A stretch of 64,000 nucleotides of DNA from Roseateles sp. SL47. GTDB taxonomy: Bacteria; Pseudomonadota; Gammaproteobacteria; Burkholderiales; Burkholderiaceae_C. Every line of letters begins with the position of its first letter. The first letter of the stretch is position 1. This document shows, piece by piece, positions 1-8,956 of this stretch. The stretch covers positions 5,208,001 to 5,272,000 of the forward strand of contig NZ_CP113068.1 in NCBI RefSeq assembly GCF_026625885.1, given 5' to 3'. The notes below the pieces were generated by a model. That model saw only the letters and a list, made by a program, of their open reading frames with translations. It made no database searches and was not told the DNA's origin. A program made the position numbers and the translations under genes.

Positions 1-1
1 A

Positions 2-2137
2 TACCGCAACAACGCGTCGGTGCTGTCCACCGGCCGTGCCACGGCGCAGAGCGTCGGCAGCAGCACCGCCGCCGGCCCGCAACTGGCCTCCACCATGGGC
101 GCCCGCCTGGGCTTCACCCTCAGCGACGGTCGTCCCATCAGCGGCAACAGCCAGGTGTTGATGGCCTCGGGCATGAGTTCGCAAGTGCTGGCCGACAAGC
201 TGGCAGCGGACAGCGATGTGGAATGGGCGGTGGTGGACCAGCGGCGTTTTGCCCTGGGCACCTACACCCCGAACGATCCGCTGTATGCGGACAACCAGAC
301 CAGCACCACGCCGGTGGCGGGTCAGTGGTACTTAAGAGCCCCGACCACCAGCATCAAGTCGGCCATTGACGTGGAAACCGCCTGGGCGACCACCCAGGGC
401 AGCAGCAGCGTGGTGGTGGCGGTGCTGGATACCGGCATCATCAAGGCGCATCCGGACCTGTCGTCCAAGCTGGTGTCCGGCTACGACTTCATCAGCGATT
501 CCACCGTGGCCAATGATGGCGGTGGCCGCGACAGCGACCCTTCCGACCCTGGCGACTGGGTCACCACCGCAGAAAGCGCCTCCGGTACCCTGCAGGGCTG
601 CGACGTAGGCGACAGCAGCTGGCACGGCACCCAGACCGCCAGCCTGATCGGCGCGGCGACCAACAACGGTGTGGGCATGGCGGGCGTGGCGCCCAACGTG
701 ATGATCATGCCGGTGCGCGTGCTGGGCAAATGCGGCGGTTATGACTCGGACATCCAGGCCGGCATGCGCTGGGCTGCGGGCCTGAGCGGCACCGGCGTGA
801 CCGCACCGACCACCCCCGCCAAGGTGATCAACATGAGCCTGGGCAGCTCCGGCAGCTGCAGCGTGGCCTATCAAACGGTGGTGAGTGAACTGACCGCCGC
901 CGGTGTGGTGGTGGTGGCCGCCGCCGGCAATGACGGCCTGGCCGTCGGCACCCCGGCCAATTGCAGCGGTGTGGTGGGTGTGGTGGGCCTGCGCCATAGC
1001 GGCACCAAGGTGGGCTTCTCCGACCTGGGATCGGCCGCGACGATTGCGGCTCCGGCCGGCAACTGCGTGAACTCGTCGGGCACCTGCGTGTATCCGATCA
1101 TCACCGCCACCAACACCGGCACCACCTCCCCCAGCACCAATACCTACAGCGACGGCAGCAACTACGCCGTGGGCACCAGCTTCTCCGCCCCGCTGGTGTC
1201 CGGGACGGCCGCATTGATGATGTCGGCCAACACCAGCCTGACCCCGGGTGAGGTGACCTCACTGCTGAAGAGCTCGGCCACCGCCTTCCCGGGCGCCGAG
1301 ACCGGCGTGGCGGCCTGCCAGACGCCGAGCGGCACAGCTCAGACGTCCGAGTGTTATTGCACCACCAGCACCTGCGGTGCAGGCATGCTGAACACGGGGG
1401 CGGCCGTGAATGCGGCCGTGGCCCTTGTTGCACCGACTCCGGTGCTGACCGCCTCGGCCACCACGGTATTGCCGGGTGAAACCATCACGCTGGATGCCAG
1501 CAGCTCCACCTCGCCGAGCGGCCGCGCGATTGCCAGCTACCTGTGGCAGATCACCAGCGGCTCCAGCTATGCCGCCTTCAGCGGCGGCACAACCAGCGCC
1601 ACCACCACACTGCTGGCTTCGGCGGCCGGCACGGTAACGGTGCAATTGACGGTCACGGACAGCGCCGGCCTGAGTGCCAGCACCACCAAGTCCTTCACCG
1701 TGGCAGCCGGCAAGCCGACGGCCAGTTTCACCGCCTCCACCACCACTCCGGTGGTGGGTGCCACGGTGACGCTGGACGGCAGCGCCTCCAAGGCCGCCAC
1801 CGGCGCCAGCATCACGGGATATCTGTGGGACATCACCAGCGGCACGTCGCTGGCGAGCTTCAGCGGTTCTGCCACGGCGGCCACCACGACCTTGAGCGCC
1901 ACGGCGGCCGGCAGTGTGGTCGTGCGACTGACGGTGACGGACAGCAATGGCTACACCAGCAGCTCGTCGCAGACGCTGACCGTCTCGGCCAGCAGCAGCA
2001 GCAGCGGCAGCGATGCCTCGACGACCAGCACCAGCAGCTCCAGCGGCGGCGGCGGCGGTGCGTTTTCGGCACTGTGGGCGCTGGGCCTGCTGGCGCTGAC
2101 CCTGCTGCTGGGGCGCAAGCCTCGCGTGCAGCGCTGA
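2..2137 (+). CDS. S8 (subtilisin-like) secreted serine protease with two PKD-like domains and GlyGly-CTERM tail; 5' end outside window
   Basis: The reading frame is open from base 2, and no signal peptide is visible, so the N-terminus lies upstream of the window. The visible start is I9-like propeptide sequence. The subtilase triad is Asp in LDTG (codon at 428), His in WHGT (codon at 623) and Ser in GTSFSAP (codon at 1178). Two homologous PKD/Ig-like repeats follow (about 1435-1700 and 1726-1990), each with an SYLW/GYLW core and an LTVTDS strand. The end is a Ser/Gly-rich linker, a hydrophobic helix and a basic tail, the GlyGly-CTERM signal normally cut by rhombosortase and exported by type II secretion. 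The likely role is extracellular proteolysis. Confidence 0.93.
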   Translation, partial: YRNNASVLSTGRATAQSVGSSTAAGPQLASTMGARLGFTLSDGRPISGNSQVLMASGMSSQVLADKLAADSDVEWAVVDQRRFALGTYTPNDPLYADNQTSTTPVAGQWYLRAPTTSIKSAIDVETAWATTQGSSSVVVAVLDTGIIKAHPDLSSKLVSGYDFISDSTVANDGGGRDSDPSDPGDWVTTAESASGTLQGCDVGDSSWHGTQTASLIGAATNNGVGMAGVAPNVMIMPVRVLGKCGGYDSDIQAGMRWAAGLSGTGVTAPTTPAKVINMSLGSSGSCSVAYQTVVSELTAAGVVVVAAAGNDGLAVGTPANCSGVVGVVGLRHSGTKVGFSDLGSAATIAAPAGNCVNSSGTCVYPIITATNTGTTSPSTNTYSDGSNYAVGTSFSAPLVSGTAALMMSANTSLTPGEVTSLLKSSATAFPGAETGVAACQTPSGTAQTSECYCTTSTCGAGMLNTGAAVNAAVALVAPTPVLTASATTVLPGETITLDASSSTSPSGRAIASYLWQITSGSSYAAFSGGTTSATTTLLASAAGTVTVQLTVTDSAGLSASTTKSFTVAAGKPTASFTASTTTPVVGATVTLDGSASKAATGASITGYLWDITSGTSLASFSGSATAATTTLSATAAGSVVVRLTVTDSNGYTSSSSQTLTVSASSSSSGSDASTTSTSSSSGGGGGAFSALWALGLLALTLLLGRKPRVQR

Positions 2138-2178
2138 GCGGCCTCGGGTGCCCTGCCTGGCGGAGGGCACCCATCGCC

Positions 2179-2531
2179 TCAATCCTTCGTGGTGCCTGCT
2201 TCCGGCGCCAGCGAAGCGACACACACCATGGCCGCACCACCGAAGGCCAATAAATCCTCCGCAGCGGCCACTGCCCAGTCGTTTCCGATGGCACGGGGAC
2301 TCGTGTGCGGATCGCATGGCCGATGTAGGTCGTGACAACGGCGCCCGCCGCACCCGCCGCACCCGCCAGAGCCGCGGACACCAAACGCCCGCCTGCCAAT
2401 GCCGTGCCAGCCCTTGCCGCACCGGACGCGGCATCACGGGTCACCCGGGCCGCCCGGCCCGCCACTCCCACCGGCTGAGTGCGCTCCGGTGTGGAGGGGA
2501 GCTTGCCCACCACCAGTTCTCCAAGCGCCAT
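2179..2531 (-). pseudogene. DUF4126-family membrane protein remnant, frameshifted and lacking its N-terminus
   Basis: Reading from 2531 downwards, one frame gives a DUF4126-like segment (MALGELVVGKLPSTPERT, then a Gly/Ala-rich helix ending near TTYIGHAIRTR). The matching C-terminus (NDWAVAAAEDLLAFGG, ending GTTKD and a stop at 2179-2181) is in a different frame, so a frameshift falls at about 2275-2300. In intact family members the helix with E-L-V-x-D/G-K-L-P and the AxEDxLAxGG helix belong to one protein. An in-frame stop lies about 25 bases upstream of the ATG, and the usual N-terminal hydrophobic helix is missing. It is therefore a broken gene unless the frameshift is an assembly error. 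Family assignment is by motif memory only. Confidence 0.55.
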
Positions 2532-3008
2532 CGGCGTGGTGACCGCGACCGCACGTCACGCAGCGTTCACCCGGACTTGCGCAGCAGGTCCACCCCTTCC
2601 CTGACCTTGCCCCCAAAGCGCTGGAAGCGCTTGCGTGCGCCTTCGGTGACGGTCCCGTACACCCCATGGGACGCATAGGAGTACGGATGAGCGTACGGAT
2701 GAGAACCGGCGGGTGCGCGCCAGACGGGATCACCAAGCGGAAACGCCCCACGCGCCAGCATGGACTGAAAGCCGGTCATCACCAGAGCGCGCCCAACAGG
2801 CCTGCCGCTCGTCCACTGAAGCGTTGAGATTGGATGCGCCGCCCCTTCGGCAGCAACGACTCCAACTTCTCTGATTCCGTGGACTAGTGTGCTGTCCCGG
2901 AGGCAATGCCCAGCGGAGGTCGCAGTCCTGGATGGGATCAATGTCCATGACGGTCCATTCGGCAATGCACATGCCACATCCCCATTGACATCATCGTCAT
3001 TTCTGACG
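2532..3008. other. 477-base gap without a convincing gene
   Basis: This stretch lies between the DUF4126 remnant and the adenine methylase. A minus-strand frame ending at 2567 has a protein-like last 30 residues (ending VREGVDLLRKSG), but the rest reads as low-complexity shadow sequence and I recognise no family. It may be eroded coding DNA left after the methylase-glycosylase pair arrived. Repeated GTACGGATGAGC-like bases occur near 2682-2702. Confidence 0.4.
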
Positions 3009-3011
3009 ATG
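2992..3011 (+). promoter_or_regulatory. Inverted repeat overlapping the methylase start codon
   Basis: CATCGTCA, then TTTC, then TGACGATG form a perfect 8-bp stem with a 4-base loop, and the last three bases are the proposed ATG at 3009. It could be an operator or an RNA hairpin that hides the start codon, either of which would limit methylase expression. No clear Shine-Dalgarno is visible upstream. Confidence 0.45.
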
Positions 3012-3728
3012 ATTCAGCCCATGAAGTATCCAGGCGGCAAGGGCAAGACCTATCAACACATCATCAACCTGATGCCGCCGCATCGCGTCTATATCGAGAC
3101 GCATCTGGGCGGTGGTGCTGTGTTGCGAAACAAGCGGCCCGCCCAGCATTCGATTGGCATTGATGCCGATGAACGTGTGGTCGCCCAATGGCGTGCACGA
3201 ACGGCGGACCCGCCCACAGACACTGCATTCCAGAACCTTGAACTGATATGCGGGCGGGCGGAGGAATTCCTCGCCCGCTATTCATTTCAGGGCGACGAAC
3301 TGGTCTATGTGGACCCGCCCTATCACCCCGAGACGCGACGGCAACCGCGTGTGTATCGATGTGACTATGACGTCGATGACCATGTGGGATTGCTTTCGCT
3401 GCTGGCCCATCTGCCCTGTCCGGTGATCGTCTCCGGATATGCGCATCCGCTCTACGACGAGTTGCTGCCGGGCTGGAATCAGAGAACCTTTCAGGCAAAG
3501 ACCCATACCGACGTCAGGACCGAAACCCTGTGGTTCAACTTCGAACCACCCGATCAGCTTCACGACAGCCGTCACCGCGGGGACAACTTTCGCGAGCGGC
3601 AGACTTTGAAACGGCGCATGGAGCGCCTGCAAGACCGAGTGCACGCCATGGATCCGGCTGAACGCCACGCGTTTGCCCAATGGCTGCACGACACCTATCC
3701 CGTTGCTCCCCGGAGCATTTCCGTATGA
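3009..3728 (+). CDS. Dam-family (D12 class) adenine-N6 DNA methyltransferase
   Basis: The 239-residue product transfers a methyl group from S-adenosylmethionine to adenine N6 in a DNA recognition site. Motif I is YPGGKGK at residues 7-13 (the FxGGK-type SAM loop) and motif IV is DPPY at 102-105, the alpha-class D12 arrangement. It is slightly shorter than E. coli Dam (about 278). The start at 3009 is chosen because motif I begins immediately afterwards; the frame is open further upstream but without family-like sequence. Its stop overlaps the next start as ATGA (3725-3728), so it is translationally coupled to a DNA glycosylase, an unusual pairing. The recognition sequence cannot be deduced here. 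Confidence 0.9.
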   Translation: MIQPMKYPGGKGKTYQHIINLMPPHRVYIETHLGGGAVLRNKRPAQHSIGIDADERVVAQWRARTADPPTDTAFQNLELICGRAEEFLARYSFQGDELVYVDPPYHPETRRQPRVYRCDYDVDDHVGLLSLLAHLPCPVIVSGYAHPLYDELLPGWNQRTFQAKTHTDVRTETLWFNFEPPDQLHDSRHRGDNFRERQTLKRRMERLQDRVHAMDPAERHAFAQWLHDTYPVAPRSISV

Positions 3729-4561
3729 CCCAGATTCTTGCCATCCTGACCCGCCACGGTTCCCTGCAGCGCGAAATTCCCGCCCCCGATCAACAAGTGA
3801 TGCCCGGCGTGCGCTGGGGCCATGCCGATGAATTCCCTGCTGCGGCCTACTGGCTGCAACGTGCGCTGACCTGGCGGCTGGAACAGGACGCTCCGCTGCG
3901 CCGATCCAACCGCACGCTGGCAGAGGAAGTGGGCGCCTGGCTGCTGGGTGGCCAAGGGGTTACCGCAGCGGTGGCGCAAGCCGCGTTTGAGCGGCTGCGC
4001 GCCGCGGGTGCGTTTGCCCGGCCCGGGGTGACCGAATCGGAATTTGCCACATGGCTGAGCGAGCCGCTGGACGTGGGTGGCCAACAGGTGGCCTATCGAC
4101 TGGCGGCGCAACGCTCGAAATATCTGGCAGCCACACTGCCGGCGCTGTTTGAAGTGCCCGCCTCGCTGGAAGGCCGCGAACTGCGCGACTGGCTGATGAG
4201 CCTGCCGGGCCTGGGCCCGAAGTCGGCCTCTGGCATCGTGCGCCAATGGTCCGGCGCCACGGATGTTGCTCTGCTGGACAACTATGTGCTGCGCGTGGGT
4301 CAGGTGATGGGCCTGTTCGGTCGCAAGCTGACGGTAGAGCGCCATTACCTCGAAATGGAGGCCCGCTTTCTGCAACTGTGCAAGGCAATGAATGTGGCTG
4401 CGCCCGATGTGGAAGCGGTGATGGCCCAGGAACTGATCCGCTCGCCGGAAACCGCGCATTTCCTGCAGGACTATCTCAAGGCCACGGAACCGAAGCCAAA
4501 GGCTGCGCCGACGCGCCGCGCTCAGGCGCCGGAGCAACTGTCGCTGGTATTCACCGGCTGA
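3725..4561 (+). CDS. HhH-GPD superfamily DNA glycosylase/AP lyase, coupled to the methylase
   Basis: The 278-residue product has a helix-hairpin-helix (LPGLGPKSA, residues 160-168). Lys166 and Asp185 are 19 residues apart, the same spacing as the catalytic Lys and Asp of OGG1-type bifunctional glycosylases, so removal of a damaged or modified base with strand cleavage is likely. The start is the ATG overlapping the methylase stop; longer upstream frames run inside the methylase. The residue pattern most resembles 8-oxoguanine glycosylases, but the substrate is not visible. The coupling suggests either repair linked to a modification enzyme or a base-excising restriction activity against DNA lacking the partner's methyl mark; both are inference. 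A hairpin terminator follows. Confidence 0.78.
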   Translation: MTQILAILTRHGSLQREIPAPDQQVMPGVRWGHADEFPAAAYWLQRALTWRLEQDAPLRRSNRTLAEEVGAWLLGGQGVTAAVAQAAFERLRAAGAFARPGVTESEFATWLSEPLDVGGQQVAYRLAAQRSKYLAATLPALFEVPASLEGRELRDWLMSLPGLGPKSASGIVRQWSGATDVALLDNYVLRVGQVMGLFGRKLTVERHYLEMEARFLQLCKAMNVAAPDVEAVMAQELIRSPETAHFLQDYLKATEPKPKAAPTRRAQAPEQLSLVFTG

Positions 4562-4602
4562 GAGGGACGGCGGCAGCGGCGCTCATCGTCCGCACGCTTG
4601 AG

Positions 4603-4625
4603 AAGGACGCCTGCACAGCGTCCTT
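4603..4625 (+). terminator. Hairpin downstream of the methylase-glycosylase operon
   Basis: AAGGACGC, a 7-base loop and GCGTCCTT form an 8-bp GC-rich stem 41 bases after the glycosylase stop, followed by a weak T-containing tract (cgttccgttt). It fits an intrinsic terminator for the two-gene unit. Nothing else is recognised between 4562 and 4835. Confidence 0.5.
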
Positions 4626-4835
4626 CGTTCCGTTTGCATCGGATCGCCCGTTCACTGGCACTGAGGGATGCTTTTCATCTGCCCAGCGCCGACATGGACC
4701 CACACCGCCCGAGGAAAGAGCGCGGCGCCTGGCCACCCGCCGAATCAGCAACGGCGCCGCAGCTTCATCTCAGCTGCCGATCGAGATCGGCAGGACCATT
4801 GAGCCGAGCGTGATCGCTTGAGCCATTCCGGCGAT

Positions 4836-6392
4836 TCAGCCGGCGGCCATCAATTTGAAACTCGCGACCGCGTCCGCCAGCCGCTTGGCTTGGTGCTCCA
4901 GACTCCCCGCCGCCGCCGCGCTTTCCTCCACGAGTGCGGCATTTTGCTGTGTCACTTGATCCATCTGCGCTACGGCCTGATTGATCTGCTCGATGCCGCG
5001 ACTCTGTTCCTGCGCCGCCCCGGAAATCTCCGCCACCAGGCTACTCACCCGCTGAATCTGATCGACGATCTTGCGCATGGTGTCCCCTGCAGCGGCCACC
5101 TCGCGGCCTCCGGTCTCCACGGTGGTGGCAGAAGCGGAGATCAGCGACTTGATTTCTCTTGCAGCCCCCGCACTTCGCTGGGCAAGGCTTCGCACTTCGC
5201 TGGCCACCACGGCAAAGCCGCGGCCATGCTCCCCGGCTCTGGCGGCTTCCACGGCCGCATTCAACGCCAGTATGTTGGTCTGAAAGGCGATGCTGTCGAT
5301 GACACCGATGATGTCTTCAATGCGGCGGCTGCTGGCGGTGATCGCATCCATCGTACTCACCACACGATGAACGGCCTCGCCGCCCTCCACAGCCGTTTCC
5401 GAGGCGGACCGGGCCAGCACCATGGCTTCTCGTGCGCCATCGGCAGCGGCACGCACCGTTCCATTCATTTGCTCCATGGCGCTCGCCGTCTCCTCCAGGC
5501 TGCTGGCCTGTTGCTCGGTACGACTGGAGAGATCCAGGTTGCCCATGGCGATCTGAGTGGAGGCGGTCGTTACAGAGTCCACGCCGGACCGCACCTCACG
5601 CACCAGCCCACGTAGCCCAGTGACCATGCGGGAGAGGCTGCGCTGCAGGTCACCCAGTTCGTCACCTCGATCCACCGTCACCTCCAGACTGAGGTCGCCA
5701 CCAGCCACCGACTCCATGGTGCGTTGCACCTCCGCCAACGGCTGGGTGACGGAGCGAGTCGCCACGAACCCGAAGACCAGGCCCACACCCCCGCCCACAA
5801 CGAGCGTCGCCAGCAGCAGCCAGAGTGTCCGGTCCACCGCGGCACTGGCCTGAGCCCCCGCCTCGGCCATCAGCACCTCCTGTCGCTCCACCAGTTTCGT
5901 GAGCTTGGCGACATACGCCAGTTGGGCGGGCCGAAGCTTGGTCAGCAGCTCTGCGCGAGCCCTGTCCGTGTCTTGAGCAGCGGCAAGACGCAGAAAGTTC
6001 TCCAGGCTGGCACCGTATTCCTTTCGAATCCCCATGACGGCATCCAGCGTCGCTTTGGCATCCGGGTCCGTGATGGTGGGGACCATGGCGTCGTAGACGT
6101 CCAGGGCTCTCTGGCGCGAGCCCTGGATGGAGCCCGTCTCGTTGGCGCGCTCTTCCGATGTCTCCAACAGCAGCATGTTCCGGGCGCTACGTGCCTGCAG
6201 ATTCAACTCGTCAAAGATGCTCTGGACCTGACGGACCTTGACATAGCGATCCTTCAATACGGCTGCGAGGTGGTCACCCACGGTGGCCAACCCCAGGCGC
6301 GCGACAGCGGCCATCACCCCCATCAGTACCACCATCACCAAGAACGCCAATCCCAGTCGTCTCCCGATCTTCAAATTTCGCACCAATGACAT
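4836..6392 (-). CDS. Methyl-accepting chemotaxis protein (4HB_MCP type)
   Basis: This 518-residue inner-membrane chemoreceptor has a first membrane helix (about residues 12-32) and a periplasmic four-helix-bundle ligand domain to about 188. A second membrane helix (about 190-212) is followed by a HAMP domain, then a long signalling coiled coil containing the conserved hairpin tip (RIEDIIGVIDSIAFQTNILAL region) that contacts CheA/CheW. The C-terminus ends FKLMAAG, without the NWETF-type tether for CheR/CheB. It stands alone, without che genes nearby, so it feeds a chemotaxis pathway encoded elsewhere. The ligand is unknown. Confidence 0.95.
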   Translation of the reverse strand: MSLVRNLKIGRRLGLAFLVMVVLMGVMAAVARLGLATVGDHLAAVLKDRYVKVRQVQSIFDELNLQARSARNMLLLETSEERANETGSIQGSRQRALDVYDAMVPTITDPDAKATLDAVMGIRKEYGASLENFLRLAAAQDTDRARAELLTKLRPAQLAYVAKLTKLVERQEVLMAEAGAQASAAVDRTLWLLLATLVVGGGVGLVFGFVATRSVTQPLAEVQRTMESVAGGDLSLEVTVDRGDELGDLQRSLSRMVTGLRGLVREVRSGVDSVTTASTQIAMGNLDLSSRTEQQASSLEETASAMEQMNGTVRAAADGAREAMVLARSASETAVEGGEAVHRVVSTMDAITASSRRIEDIIGVIDSIAFQTNILALNAAVEAARAGEHGRGFAVVASEVRSLAQRSAGAAREIKSLISASATTVETGGREVAAAGDTMRKIVDQIQRVSSLVAEISGAAQEQSRGIEQINQAVAQMDQVTQQNAALVEESAAAAGSLEHQAKRLADAVASFKLMAAG

Positions 6393-6594
6393 GCCATTCC
6401 TTCATCAAAAATATCCAATTGAACTGGTCTTCATCGGCACAAGCACTCCAGAAAGAAGGCACCACCATCTGCATTGGGCGTAGGCCGCCCAATGAACCCA
6501 TGCTTGCTCATGCGCTTGACGCTTGACGGTTATTCGCCCTCGATCTCCTCGTCTGCGCGTCGCACGGAGCCCACATGGCGATCTCTCCGCCACG

Positions 6595-6625
6595 ACAATT
6601 CTTAAGAATTATTCGCATTTACTCT
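6595..6625 (+). promoter_or_regulatory. Possible Fur box upstream of the siderophore receptor
   Basis: The AT-rich stretch AATTCTTAAGAATTATTCGC, running on into ATTTAC, stands out in a GC-rich region about 50-80 bases before the receptor start. It contains AATTATTCGCATTT, similar to Fur-box half sites in Burkholderiales and pseudomonads. Iron-repressed transcription would fit the downstream gene. The match to the 19-bp consensus is only partial. Confidence 0.4.
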
Positions 6626-6676
6626 TAGACTTCGGGTCCTCGGTGACACCGGTGTCACCCCACCATGGAGAACCAG

Positions 6677-8839
6677 ATGACGCACCCCTTCCTCATGACC
6701 GCCTGCGCCTTTGCCGCCTGTGTGGCGCTGGGTGACGCACGCGCCCAGGAAGTGGCAGCCGCCGCTGCGGCCCCCGCCGATGCCCAGGGCACTACCCAGG
6801 GCACTAACCAGGCCGATGGCCGCGCCGATGCACGCACCACCGACGGCACGCTCGACCGGATCTTCGTCAAGGGCAAGCGCGAGACGCGGGTCTCCAAGGG
6901 GGCGACCGGCCTGCCCATCGCCATCAAGGACACGCCGCAGTCCATCAGCACCATCGAGCAGGAAGACATGGCCAACTTCGGCCTGACCGGTTCGAACAAC
7001 GCGCTGCGTCTGGCCACCGGCATCAACGTCGACCAGTACGAAACCAATCGGGCCACCTTCAATTCGCGGGGCTTCGAAGTGCAGCTCACGCAGATCGACG
7101 GCGTGGGCATGACCAACGACTGGGGCACCGTCGTCGGCCAGCAGGACACCTTCCTGTTCGAGCGCATTGAGCTGATCCGTGGCGCCAACGGCCTGCTGAC
7201 CGGCGTCGGCAATTCGTCCGGCACCATCAACTACATCCGCAAGCGCCCGAAGAACGTGGACGGCGGCGAAGTCAACGTCACCTATGGCCAATGGGGTCAA
7301 CTGCGCGGCGCGCTGGACTACAACAAGGTGCTGACCGAGGACGGCTCCTGGGCCGGCCGCCTGGTGGTGACCCATGAGGACAAGGACTCCTACCTGCGCG
7401 CGCTGAACGACAAGCGCTCCACGGTGTATGGGGTGGTGGAAGGCCAGGTGGGCGACGATGGCACGCTGACCTTCGGTGTGACCCTGAACGATTCCAAGCA
7501 GCACTCGCCGATGTGGGGCTCGCTGATTCTCAAGCGTGCCGACGGCACGCAGGTGGAATTCGACCAGTCGGCCTCCACGTCGGTGGACTGGACCTACTGG
7601 AATACAAAGTCACAGAGCGCCTTCATTGAATACACCCATCGCCTGGCGCAGGGCTGGGAAGCCAAGGCCACCTACAACTACCGCCATGGAGAGGAAGCCA
7701 CCAAGCTGCTGTATGCCTACGGCACGCTGAATGCGGACAACACCGGTCTGCTGGGCTGGCCCTACCATTCGGCCAGTTCCACCAACAACCGCCTGTTCGA
7801 CCTGAACGTCAACGGCGAATACAACGCCTTCGGCCGCAAGCACACGGTGTTGTTCGGCGTGAGCCGCTCGACGCAGACCACCTCCACGGACATCTACTCC
7901 GCGCCCACCGACCAGATGTACCTGCCGCTGCCGGCCTTCCCGTATGGCGGCGATGCCTACACGGAACCGACCTGGGGCGCCCGTACCTTCGACCGCAGTG
8001 GTGAACAGACGCTGACACGCGCCTATGCCGTCACCCACCTGTCGCTGACCAATGAGCTGAAGGCCATCGTGGGCCTGAATGCCGTGAAGCTGCAGCGCGA
8101 GGGCTCGTCGGCTTATGGCTCCGCCACCAACGCCACCAACTATCCCGACACAAAAAAGACCACGCCGTATGCCGGCCTGACCTACGACTTCACACCTGAT
8201 GTGCTGGGCTATGTGTCGTACTCGACCATCTTCCAGAACCAGGACCAGACGGACGCCAACAAGAACTATCTGGATCCGATGAAGGGCAAGAATGCCGAAG
8301 TGGGCGTCAAGGCGGACTGGCTCAACAAGTCGCTGCTGACCACCTTTGCGGTCTTCACCTCGGAGCAAAAGGGCCTCGCCACGCTCGGCGGCGTGCTGGC
8401 GGACCAGACCTATTGGTACGAACCCAAGGACGTGAAGTCCAAGGGCTTCGAATTTGAAGCCACCGGCCGCATCAACAAGGACAGCAAGATCACCGTGGGC
8501 TACACCCGCCTGATCCTGACCGGTCCGGACGGCAACAGCATCTACGACTGGGTGCCCCGCACCACCATCAATGCGGTGTATGACACCCGCGTGCCCATGG
8601 TGAAGGGTCTGCATCTGGGCGTGGCCGCTCGTTGGCAGTCGGAAGTCGTGGGCCCGAACGCCTCTCAAGGCGCCTACCTGGTGGCCAATGCCTTTGCCAG
8701 CTACGACATCAACGACAAGACCAGCGTCCGGCTGAACGTGGACAACCTGTTGGACAAGAAGTACCTGGGCGGCATCGCCTACGGTGCCATCTACGGTGCG
8801 CCGCGCAATGCGGCGGTGACGCTGAGCTACAAGCTCTAA
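6677..8839 (+). CDS. TonB-dependent siderophore receptor (FhuE/ferric-rhodotorulate type)
   Basis: The 720-residue outer-membrane gated channel imports ferric siderophores using TonB energy. The start at 6677 has GGAGA six bases upstream; an ATG at 6665 lacks a ribosome site. A signal peptide ends at ARA-Q, followed by a linker and a TonB-box-like segment. The plug domain (about 50-180) contains KDTPQSIS, NNALRLATGINV and the ELIRGANGLL signature with NSSGTINYIRKRP. The rest is a 22-strand barrel finishing with an aromatic-ended strand (VTLSYKL). Sequence flavour is closest to the FhuE/FoxA/PupB group; the exact siderophore is uncertain. No sigma/anti-sigma pair adjoins it. Confidence 0.93.
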   Translation: MTHPFLMTACAFAACVALGDARAQEVAAAAAAPADAQGTTQGTNQADGRADARTTDGTLDRIFVKGKRETRVSKGATGLPIAIKDTPQSISTIEQEDMANFGLTGSNNALRLATGINVDQYETNRATFNSRGFEVQLTQIDGVGMTNDWGTVVGQQDTFLFERIELIRGANGLLTGVGNSSGTINYIRKRPKNVDGGEVNVTYGQWGQLRGALDYNKVLTEDGSWAGRLVVTHEDKDSYLRALNDKRSTVYGVVEGQVGDDGTLTFGVTLNDSKQHSPMWGSLILKRADGTQVEFDQSASTSVDWTYWNTKSQSAFIEYTHRLAQGWEAKATYNYRHGEEATKLLYAYGTLNADNTGLLGWPYHSASSTNNRLFDLNVNGEYNAFGRKHTVLFGVSRSTQTTSTDIYSAPTDQMYLPLPAFPYGGDAYTEPTWGARTFDRSGEQTLTRAYAVTHLSLTNELKAIVGLNAVKLQREGSSAYGSATNATNYPDTKKTTPYAGLTYDFTPDVLGYVSYSTIFQNQDQTDANKNYLDPMKGKNAEVGVKADWLNKSLLTTFAVFTSEQKGLATLGGVLADQTYWYEPKDVKSKGFEFEATGRINKDSKITVGYTRLILTGPDGNSIYDWVPRTTINAVYDTRVPMVKGLHLGVAARWQSEVVGPNASQGAYLVANAFASYDINDKTSVRLNVDNLLDKKYLGGIAYGAIYGAPRNAAVTLSYKL

Positions 8840-8849
8840 TGGGCCTTCG

Positions 8850-8932
8850 GCATGCGGTTCGTCCGCATGCTGCCCGGACCGCCCTCCTCTGCCCCTGACA
8901 TCCGGCGCCTCGGCGCACGGCGGTCAGGGGCA
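8850..8932 (+). terminator. Two hairpins after the receptor gene
   Basis: The first hairpin is GCATGCGG, TTCGT, CCGCATGC (8850-8870). The second pairs TGCCCCTGAC (8890-8899) with GTCAGGGGCA (8923-8932), followed by GTGTCGTTT. Together they probably end receptor transcription before the DeoR operon. Confidence 0.55.
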
Positions 8933-8956
8933 GTGTCGTTTCAGGTGACGGCACAC

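Noticed and set aside
1259..2437. Minus-strand frame of 392 codons
   Set aside because: Antisense to the protease PKD region; low-complexity Arg/Gly/Ala translation.
2567..2977. Minus-strand frame of 136 codons as a gene
   Set aside because: Only the last 30 residues look protein-like; no ribosome site, no family and an unnatural N-terminal part.
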